Positions 26,179-35,500 of a stretch of DNA of 64,000 bases are shown piece by piece. The notes below the pieces were generated by a model. The model was not told the origin of the DNA. It saw only the letters and a list, made by a program, of their open reading frames with translations, and did no database searches. Positions within the stretch are counted from its first letter, which is position 1. Each line of letters opens with the position of its first letter. A program made the position numbers and the translations under genes. Origin of the DNA: CAILZL01 sp050248275 (GTDB taxonomy: Bacteria > Pseudomonadota > Gammaproteobacteria > Steroidobacterales > Steroidobacteraceae). The DNA lies in the NCBI GenBank assembly GCA_050248275.1, contig JBFWSR010000009.1:62001-126000 (forward strand), read 5' to 3'.

Positions 26179-27441
26179 ATGAGTATCTGCGATTTTATGA
26201 GTATTTCGAGAGCGACTGCTGTTAGCAGCAGGACAAGGTTCTTCATTAACGCGATGGTGATTATCATGAGTGGCATTAGTCAGTCTGCCTGTTCGGCATC
26301 GGATACATTTGAGATTACGCGAGAGGTGTTGCTGCGGGAAGGGCGAGAGCCAAGCCGGATTATCCGCGTGGATGATGGCTATATCATCGTTGGCAGTGGC
26401 AAGCGAGGGGGGATTGCCATTAAGACGGACAAGCTGGGGAACCAGAAGTGGAGTTATTTTTTGCCACATGAGAGCGAACTTGCTGACTCATCCGAGTGGC
26501 CAGTATTCACTGGTGTGGTCGCGTTACAAAATGGGAACACGCTGCTGTGTGGTTATAAGAGCAAAGCTGGCGAAGGAATCAGGCGGGGTGAAACCTTATG
26601 GGGTGGGGCCTTTGTTGGGTTGTTGGTCAGATTGGATAGAAATGGTCGGTTGTTGGACAAGCGGGAGATATTTCCGCATGGTGACTCGGGCTCTCGGCTT
26701 AACTACATTCAAAACTGTGTTCCTCTTGGGGATGGGGCGGTAGTGTTGGGTACCGCCACTGGGTTTGGCGATGAGTCAAAAGATGGACATTGGATGATTG
26801 GCTTGAACGAGGAGGGCGAAAACCAGTGGGAAAAAGTTCTGCCAGCAGAAGAAGCGATCGCTAAGTCATATGCTTATGGCAGACCGGTACCTCTTCTTGA
26901 TGGAGGAGTAGTTATTTCGCTTCAATCACTCACAAGTAAAAAGGCCAGCACGCACATCATAAAAATAAATAAAAGCGGTCAAATCGTTGCGCAGCGTCTG
27001 TATGAACAGACCCTTTACTCAATATTTACTTTGCAGCCTGAGCGCACCGTGCAATTGCTAGCTGTCCGGGATGATAAATATCCAACAACCATGATGGTGA
27101 CCTTGGATGAAAAGTTGCAGGAGCTGCCCAAGGCACAAATTAAGATGGATGTTGCGTCTACCATATACCGCTTAGCAGACGGTTCATTTGTGCGGTTTGG
27201 TATGCATCTTAAATTTGGTGGGGAGCTAGTGCCTGCTATTCAAAGAGTGGGATCCGATCTGATGGAATTTAGAGAATCGCTCTTGAAGCCGGAGTCCGTC
27301 GTATCCGGAATACGTGATGCGGTGCCAACGGGTACACCAGGCGAATTCGCCACGGTTCGAAAAATTTTTCATGGCTTTGATGGGAAGGCGTCTCTTGAAG
27401 AAGGCGCTGGGATTGGTTTGACGATGGTGAAAATAAAATAG
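26179..27441 (+). CDS. Exported repeat protein paired with lipase, copy 1
   Basis: 420 residues. The N-terminus has basic residues then a hydrophobic stretch (FFINAMVIIMSGI) ending SQSACSASD, so export is likely; Cys38 could be a lipid site, but the -3 residue is Gln, which is atypical. The body repeats short beta motifs (GYIIVGSG, GNTLLCGYK, GAVVLGTA, GGVVISLQS) separated by Asp/Gly turns, as in a beta-propeller. I recognise no named family. It is followed 38 bases later by the orphan lipase, and a close paralogue at 28272 precedes the RTX lipase. This conserved pairing suggests a lipase partner, chaperone or immunity protein. Confidence 0.7.
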   Translation: MSICDFMSISRATAVSSRTRFFINAMVIIMSGISQSACSASDTFEITREVLLREGREPSRIIRVDDGYIIVGSGKRGGIAIKTDKLGNQKWSYFLPHESELADSSEWPVFTGVVALQNGNTLLCGYKSKAGEGIRRGETLWGGAFVGLLVRLDRNGRLLDKREIFPHGDSGSRLNYIQNCVPLGDGAVVLGTATGFGDESKDGHWMIGLNEEGENQWEKVLPAEEAIAKSYAYGRPVPLLDGGVVISLQSLTSKKASTHIIKINKSGQIVAQRLYEQTLYSIFTLQPERTVQLLAVRDDKYPTTMMVTLDEKLQELPKAQIKMDVASTIYRLADGSFVRFGMHLKFGGELVPAIQRVGSDLMEFRESLLKPESVVSGIRDAVPTGTPGEFATVRKIFHGFDGKASLEEGAGIGLTMVKIK

Positions 27442-27479
27442 GTTTGTTGTTCAACTTTCAGTCTAGGAGCACGGAAATC

Positions 27480-28256
27480 ATGGCAGCGATTACGGCATTG
27501 AACGCGGGATATTTTTCGGCAGAAGCATACGATCCAATTGGGGATACCAATCTGGGCAGTGCTTTGACAGGTTGGACAGAGCTGACTGCATTGGCAGGTG
27601 CCACAGATGCTTCTGGAAGAAATGTGGCAACCAACAGTACAGATATTGCCAACCAATATCGCGTATTCGTCAATACTGAGAGTCATCAAATTGTCTTTGC
27701 GTTCAAGGGCTCTAACCATGCCGAGAACTGGTGGTCGGACATTGCCAATTCAGGTGCCACTGCGTACACCGGGGCTCCTGACAACGTAAATGGTATTCGA
27801 GAACAAGCAAACGTTGCATATGCTGCGCTACAGAATATCGGCGAAAATCCGCAATATGCCCAATACGCCGGATATCAAGTTGTTACCGTCGGCCACAGTC
27901 TCGGTGGCGGCATGGCGCAGAGCTTTGCGCTGGAACGTGGTTTGGACGGTTTCGGTGTAAATTCATTACCCATCTCGGATCAGGTGCGCGATGAGTTGGC
28001 GGCGGACGGGAAAACAGTCGCGAGTTACAGTCACACGTTTATCGACACCTACGTCAAAGGCGACATTGCGCGAACGTTTTATTCAACACGCGATCTGCTC
28101 GGCGGCGGCGATTACCTGGATGCAAACCCGACGTATCTCGAAAGCAATTATCTGGCTGCTGGACTAGGCATGATTATGCCCACGGTTCAGCAAATTAATT
28201 CATACATTGCGGCCAATGATGACGAGTATGGTTACTTGCGCGTTGCTCGATCTTAA
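27480..28256 (+). CDS. Orphan class 3 lipase domain without RTX tail
   Basis: 258 residues from the ATG at 27480 (TAGGAGC upstream). Nucleophile motif GHSLGGG with Ser140, and the AFKGS oxyanion-type segment near 76. It matches the first ~225 residues of the 2854-aa RTX protein almost throughout. It then ends with a 20-residue tail (QQINSYIAANDDEYGYLRV...) and lacks all calcium-binding repeats and the export signal. It should therefore not use the type I system unless recombined with an RTX tail. It lies in a tandem unit with the preceding repeat protein. Confidence 0.78.
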   Translation: MAAITALNAGYFSAEAYDPIGDTNLGSALTGWTELTALAGATDASGRNVATNSTDIANQYRVFVNTESHQIVFAFKGSNHAENWWSDIANSGATAYTGAPDNVNGIREQANVAYAALQNIGENPQYAQYAGYQVVTVGHSLGGGMAQSFALERGLDGFGVNSLPISDQVRDELAADGKTVASYSHTFIDTYVKGDIARTFYSTRDLLGGGDYLDANPTYLESNYLAAGLGMIMPTVQQINSYIAANDDEYGYLRVARS

Positions 28257-28271
28257 TAAGAGGAATGATCA

Positions 28272-29519
28272 ATGAGTAGTAGTGATCCGATGAGTATTCT
28301 GAGAGCGACTGCTATTAGCAGCAAAGCAAGGTTCTTCACTAAGGCAATGGTGATAGTCATGAGTGCATTGAGTCAGTCTGCCTGTTCGGCGTCGGATACG
28401 TTTGAGATTACGCGAGAGGTATTGCTGCGGGAAGGGCGCGAACCGCGACGAATTATCCGCGTCGAGGACGGATACATCATTGTTGGCAGTGGCAGGCAGG
28501 GTGGAACCGCCATCAAGACAGACCTGCAAGGGAAAAAGACGTGGAGCTTTTTCTTGCCGCATGAGAGTGAGGCGGCCGGGCCATCTGAGTGGCCGATCTT
28601 TACCGGGGTGGTGGCATTGCAGAATGGGAATACGCTGCTTTGTGGATATCAAAGCAAAGCTGGCGAAGGAATCAGGCGAGGTGAAACCTTATGGGGTGGG
28701 GCCTTTGTTGGATTATTGATCAGGTTGGATAGCAATGGGCGGTTGTTGGACAAGCGGGAGGTATTTCCGCATGGTGACTCGGGCTCTCGGCTTAATTACA
28801 TTCAAAACTGTGTTCCCCTTGGGGATGGAGCGGTAGTGTTGGGTACCGCCCTTGGGTTTAGTGATGAGTCCAAAAATGGACATTGGATGATTGGCTTGAG
28901 CGCGGAGGGTGAAATTCAATGGGAAAAAATAATGCAACCAGATGCAGGGGCGTCCGTGCCTTATGGGCTGCCGGTTATGCTGCCTGGAGGGATAATGGTT
29001 CCGTTGCATTCGAACACACGCAATTTTACGCAGCTCATCCGGATAGACGCGAATGGCGAAATTACGGCACAACAAGCCTACCAAGAAACGCTTTATACAG
29101 TATTGTCCGAGCAGTCTGAGCGCACCGTGCAATTGCTGGCACAGAAGCCCACCAAGGCTTCAACAACATTGATGGTGACCCTGGATGAAAACTTGCAGGA
29201 ACTATCCCGCGCGCAAATCAAGGCGAATGCTGCAACCATCAAGTATCGGTTGGTAGATGGCTCTTACGTTTTGTTCGATTTGCACGATAATTTTGGAGGT
29301 GCAGCGGTGCCGTCCATTCAGAGAGTGAGTGCCGATCTGGTTCAGTTTCGAGAAGCCAAGTTGAAGCCGGAGGCTGAACTGTCTTCGATACGAGATGCTG
29401 TACCGACCGGCATGCCCGGCGAGTTCGCAGTAGTAAGACAAATTTTGCATGGCTTTGATAATAAGACCTCTCTTGAAGAGGGTGCCGGAATTGGCTTGCA
29501 GATAGTAAAGATCAAATAA
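28272..29519 (+). CDS. Exported repeat protein paired with lipase, copy 2
   Basis: 415 residues, a close paralogue of the gene at 26179: same start context, the same SQSACSASDTFEITREVLLREG block, and identical runs such as SRLNYIQNCVPLGDGAVVLGT. Divergence is concentrated in the second half (about residues 220-330). It precedes the RTX lipase by 36 bases, with AAGGAG for that gene in the gap. Predicted beta-propeller-like, exported; function unknown. A partner or immunity role is inferred from its repeated linkage to lipase heads. Confidence 0.7.
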   Translation: MSSSDPMSILRATAISSKARFFTKAMVIVMSALSQSACSASDTFEITREVLLREGREPRRIIRVEDGYIIVGSGRQGGTAIKTDLQGKKTWSFFLPHESEAAGPSEWPIFTGVVALQNGNTLLCGYQSKAGEGIRRGETLWGGAFVGLLIRLDSNGRLLDKREVFPHGDSGSRLNYIQNCVPLGDGAVVLGTALGFSDESKNGHWMIGLSAEGEIQWEKIMQPDAGASVPYGLPVMLPGGIMVPLHSNTRNFTQLIRIDANGEITAQQAYQETLYTVLSEQSERTVQLLAQKPTKASTTLMVTLDENLQELSRAQIKANAATIKYRLVDGSYVLFDLHDNFGGAAVPSIQRVSADLVQFREAKLKPEAELSSIRDAVPTGMPGEFAVVRQILHGFDNKTSLEEGAGIGLQIVKIK

Positions 29520-29555
29520 GTTCGTCAAAAATTTCAGTCAAGGAGCACGGAGATC

Positions 29556-32500
29556 ATGGCAGCAATTACAGCGTTGAATGCGGGATATTTCTCAGCAGAG
29601 GCTTACGAGCCGATTGGGGATGCCAATCTGGGAAGTGCTTTGTCGGGGTGGACAGAGCTAACTGCGCTTGCTGGTGCGACGAAGGCGGACGGAACGCGAG
29701 TTCCTGCAGAGCAGATTATTGGCAGCGCTGAGATTGCCAATCAATACCGTGTTTTCGTCAACACGGAGAGCCATCAAATTGTCTTTGCGTTCAAAGGTTC
29801 AGACCATGCCGAGAATTGGTGGTCAGACATTGCGAACTCTGGTGCTAGTGCATATGACAGGTTGCAAGATCAAAGTATTCGTAGTCAAGCCAATGTTGCG
29901 TATGACCTGCTAACAACTACCTCACTGTATTCCCAATACGCCGGTTACCAAATCGTCACCGTCGGTCATAGCCTCGGCGGCGGCATGGCGCAGAGCTTTG
30001 CATTGGAGCGTAGGCTGGATGGCTTCGGCGTCAATTCATTGCCCATATCTGATCAGGTTCGTGATGAGTTGTCTGCGGAGGGAAAAACCGTAGCCAGTTA
30101 CAGCCACACCTTCATCGACACCTACGTCAAAGGCGACATCGCGCGAAGCTTTTATGCAACGCGCGATCTGCTCGGCGGCGGCGATTACCTGGATGCAAAC
30201 CCGACGTATCTCGAAAGCAATTATCTGGCTGCCGAACTGGGCATGCTCACTGCAACGGTATTGTCTGGTGGTGTTGCTTCGGTCTTTCTGGGTGGGGGCA
30301 TGGTGGCAGCAGCCGGCAAGGCCCACACACTTGATGCCTATCAAGAAGCAGTCAAGAAGTACGTGGTGGGTGCGGGCGGAGAGTTAGTGTTGGCCAGCCA
30401 GGCGCCAGCAGCCGATACCGATCTGGTCAAGAGTCAAGCGACTGCTACCGCTGGCGGTACAACAGTAGAAGTGGAAGCCGGTCATGGTGGCATCCAGTAT
30501 CCATCTGTCTCTGCGTCGGAAGCCAAGATGCAGCAGATCGTGGATGTGGTGCTGGGCAGTACGCCGTTGGTGGCTGGATCAGATACGGCATCCACCACTC
30601 GCGTGCTGGGCGATGGCTCATTGAAGCTGAGTTCCTATGGTTGGGAGAGTCCCGACGGTAGCGGTGGTTATTACGTTGATCATCCCAACACGGGCATCTC
30701 GCAGACCATTACCTTTGATGCCAATGGGCGCACCAAGTCCATTGAGACGGTAGGCCAGTTGGGCACAGCGGTAGAACAGATTCCCGTGTCCGTCAAATTT
30801 ACTTACTACGCCAGCGGTGCGTTGAAGACAGCGGTGATCCTGCATAAGACGACGCAGCAGTACACGGCTTACAGCAGCTATTCCACGCAGACGGCATTCA
30901 GCTACAGTGAGGCAGGCGTATTGACCGGGTATTACACGCAAACTTTAACGGAGTATTCAGACGGAAGCTTTTTGCACAGCCCTGTAAAAACTCCTGCTGG
31001 TCCAAGTGGAATTGGTGATATCTATATATGGGACACTGCAGATCCAGAGTTGGTGGCGGCGCTGGTGCAGCAATCCCAAGATTGGGGTTACAGCGGCAAC
31101 CTCGTTATTTTTGGTTATGGCGGCAGCACCCCGGGCAACCATGCACAGCAAATTAGCGATCTATCGAATCGTGCGGGCTCGAGCATCTGGAACGTAGTGC
31201 CTGGCGTTGTCGATCAGAACGGAAACCATGAATCCTTCGTATCACTAGCGAATGACCAATTGTTGTTCTATGCCTCCCCGGGCTACTCGATGACAGCGTA
31301 TTCCATTCCACCGGGTGGGTACGCAAGTCCGGACTTAGGTGGTTTTACTGGGCCACAGGTCGTTTGGGCGGGCGGTGTTAGTGATACGTCTATGTTTATT
31401 CAAAAGATGTATTTCAATGGTCAAATTCGCACGCCAATTTATCGCCAAGATAATTTTCTGGACTACCAGAGCAATGGATACAACGCGTTATTTTGGCATG
31501 TTATCGGCTACAACCTGACCGGTGGCGAGGGGGATGATTCCATTGGTGGCGATACTCAAGACAACGTACTCGATGGTGGCAATGGCGACGATCATTTAGC
31601 CGGGGGCGCGGGTGCCGATTCTCTATTGGGCGGAGCGGGTAAAGATTTTCTGTGGGGTGATGCCGGGGCTGACACATTGGTGGGGGGTCGTGGCGATGAT
31701 TATCTCGAAGGTGATTCTTCGTCTACCGCTGCTGCCAGTCAGGGCAATGACTATCTGGACGGTGGCGACGGCAATGATGTGCTTATCGGTGATGGTGGCA
31801 ACGACACGCTCCTTGGTGGTGTCGGCAACGATACCCTCGACGGCGGCAATGGCGATGACATACTGAATGGTGGCGCAGGTAACGATGCTATCTACGGCGG
31901 CGCAGGCAACGACATCATCTATGCGGGTGCTGGCACCGATTATCTGAGTGGGGATGCGGGTAACGATACCTATATCTTCAGCTCGTCCGATCTGCAGCCG
32001 GTTAACAATGTTATCGATACTGTGGTCGATACGCAGGGCAATGACAAGATTATCATCACTGATGGCTGGGCTATGGACGATCTGGTACTGTCCGGTGTTA
32101 CCGCTAGCACAGTTCAAATTCGCAATACGTCAGGCAGTGTGGCCTTGTCCATTGCCAATTCCAATATCAATCTACAGTTCAGCGATGGCCAGACATTGAC
32201 GCTGGCGCAACTGGTGGGTCAGCGCCGCCAGGGCGCGGTGAACGTCACGACTACCACTGCGAATGCGATCCTGCTCGGCGGCTACGATAACGACTCGATC
32301 ACCGCCCTGGGCGCGAATGCGACGTTATCCGGCGGCTTGGGCAACGACCAGCTCATTGGCTCCGCGTCGGAGAACACTACCTTCTTATATAGCCGCGGCG
32401 ATAACAACGATTCGCTCGGCGATCACAGTACGCAGGCGGCCGATGGTAGTGGGCCAATCAATACTTTGGTGTTGTCGGACATCAATCTGGCCAACCTCAA

Positions 32501-35500
32501 GATTCAAGATCGTGATGGCCAGCGGTTCCTGATCGTCGATAGCGGGGGGTCATTGCAGGTTGGAACAGCGACCACTGATGTGGTGGGTGATCGCGTACTG
32601 GATCGAATCCAGTTTGCCGATGGCTCGACAATGACTTGGGCTGAGGTCGTGGCTGCACTGGGCGTAGAAGTGTTGGGCACCGATACAGGATCGCCTACTG
32701 TCATCAGTGGCACCACTGCCAATGACCGTATTGTGGGCGGTACTGATGATGAAACCATCAACACCGGCGCCGGCGATGATCAACTCGACGGCGGTGCGGG
32801 TAATGATGTGATGAATGGGGGTGCTGGCAGCGATACCTATTTGTTCGGTGTCGGCAGCGGTCAGGACATCATCAATAATACCGACATTGCAGTCGGTAAA
32901 GTAGATCGCTTGGTATTGGCTTCTACGCTGACGCCCTCACAAGTACAGTTTCTGCGTAGCGACAATGCGTTGGTAGTACAGCTTGTCAACAGCACAGACA
33001 CACTGGTGGTCACTAACTACTTCAATGGCGCCGGTCTGGATCAGATCGTGTTTGCTAACGGCACGATTTATACACCGGCGAATATTGTGCTGACGCCGTT
33101 TTCCAGCGTGCCCTCCATTGCCAACGATTGGGTTATTGGGACGTCTGGAAACGACACTATTGACGTACTCGCGGGTAACGACACGGTGTTTGCCGGTGAC
33201 GGCAACGATACGGTATTCGGTGGCAGCGGCAACGATACGCTTGACGGCGGTATGGGCAATGATTTTCTGGATGGCGGCACCGGGGTGGATCATCTAACAG
33301 GTGGTGCGGGTAATGACATTTACGTTGTAGATAATACGGGTGACGTTGTTGTGGAAAATGCCAGTGAAGGAACTGATCTTGTTCAATCCTCTATTACTTA
33401 TACCTTGGGTGGCAATGTTGAGTATCTGACGCTGACGGGAACGGCTGCGATCAACGGTACCGGTAATGACATTGCCAATATCATTACCGGCAATAGCGGA
33501 AACAATTATTTAACCGGTGCCGGAGGTAATGACACGCTCAATGGAGCGGATGGTAATGATGATCTGTGGGCGGGTAATGGCAGTGATTTCTTGTACGGAG
33601 GCAGCGGCAACGACTGGATGGTGGGAGACACCGAAAGTGATGAAGCCGGTTCAGGAAGCGACTTCATGGATGGTGGCGATGGCAATGACACGCTCTGGGG
33701 CGAAGCAGGTGCCGATACCTTGTATGGGGGTGACGGTAACGACACCTTGTTGGGGGATGGCAATGGCGTGAGTGTGGCTGCGCAGGGTGATGACTACCTG
33801 GATGGTGGTTCCGGTGATGACAGTCTATATGGGTATGGCGGCAACGATACACTGCTTGGCGGGACAGGTAACGACGCCATATACGGAGGAAATGGAAATG
33901 ATGCGCTTCAGGGTGGCGACGGTGATGACCGCTTGTATGGTGAAGGAGGAAATGATGTTTTGGACGGTGGCTCTGGTAACGATACTTTATACGGTGTCGA
34001 CAGTGGTGACACCGTACTGTTCGGTCGCGGCGATGGCAATGACTCCATTGATGGGCGCGTGATTCAGTTTAAGAGTGGCGTGTTACCTGATGACATCAAG
34101 ATTGTTGCAGCAAAGGGCAATGACCTGACGCTATCCATCGTTGGAACGACTGACACAATCGCCATTCGAGATTACTTTAATGTTGCAGGAGGTGTGACAC
34201 TGACTCCGGTGCAGCTTAACTTTTCAGATGGTGGTAGTAGAGCAATTACCCCGGCATCTATGGCTGCCGATCTTGCTGCATATACTGCTTCAAGCCCTGG
34301 ATCTGAAATTATTGTTGGCAATGATCTTGGTAATACCATTACCGGTTCTGTGTACGATGACCTGATAAATGGAAGAAAAGGCGCAGACACACAAATTGGT
34401 GGAGCTGGTAATGATATTTACGTCGTCGACATGGATGGTTCATTTGATACGAATGTTAGCTACAACAGTGATGATTCACGCCTTAGGAACTTTCAGGATT
34501 CAGTTGTTGAGGGTGCAGATGAAGGAGCCGATACATTGATTGCATATCATGTTTACTCGGCCACTCTTCCTGACAACGTTGAAAACATGATTGTTGATGG
34601 AGTGGCCAATTATACCGTGTGGAGGTGGGTCAGCAACGGATATTATGTGGATGACACGCGGAGAAAGTTTACTGGCAACGCGCTCGATAACGTGATCGAT
34701 GCCAGGATGGCCGTAACCGAAGGAGTGGGCTCCATTACTGATAAATATAGTGGCAGCGGAGCAGGCGGAGAGATTGTCATTGATGGTGGGTTGGGTGCCG
34801 ACACAATGATTGGCGGCGATTTGCCCACACGGTTCATTGTGGACAATGTCGGTGATACGGTGATCGCAGGTTCCTCAAATAGGGATCGTGTAGTTTCATC
34901 GGTGAACTATGTGTTGACTGGTGCTGTGGAATACCTAGATCTCGTGGGGTCTGCGGCAACTAGCGGTACTGGAAACACTCTGAATAACACAATAAATGGT
35001 TCATTAAATTCCGCAGCCAATATCCTTAGCGGAGGTGCTGGGGACGATACTTATATTGTGGGTGCCGGTGATGTTGTGATTGAGGGCATCGGAGAGGGTG
35101 CGGACACGATTCAGTCTGCGTCGGACTATACATTGGGCATTAATGTCGAAAATCTCATTTTGACTTCCGACTATTCATGGGGGACGGGCAATGCACTTGA
35201 TAACGTGATTACTGGAAATAGCGGGACCAACTACCTAAATGGAAGGGCGGGCAATGACCGTTTGGTTGGCGGTTCTGGAATCGATACGTATTTTGGCTTC
35301 GGCATTGGCAGTGGAAACGACGTCATCGTCGATAACGGCATCTCAATGGTCGAATTTTCCGAATCGACGCTTCACGTAGACGATTTGCAATTTACTCGGT
35401 CTGGAGATGATTTGCGAATTGGAATATCTCCCAGCGATTCTATTACTCTGCAAGACTGGTTCGGTGCAAGCGGTAACAGAATAGGTACGCTGTCCCTCAC

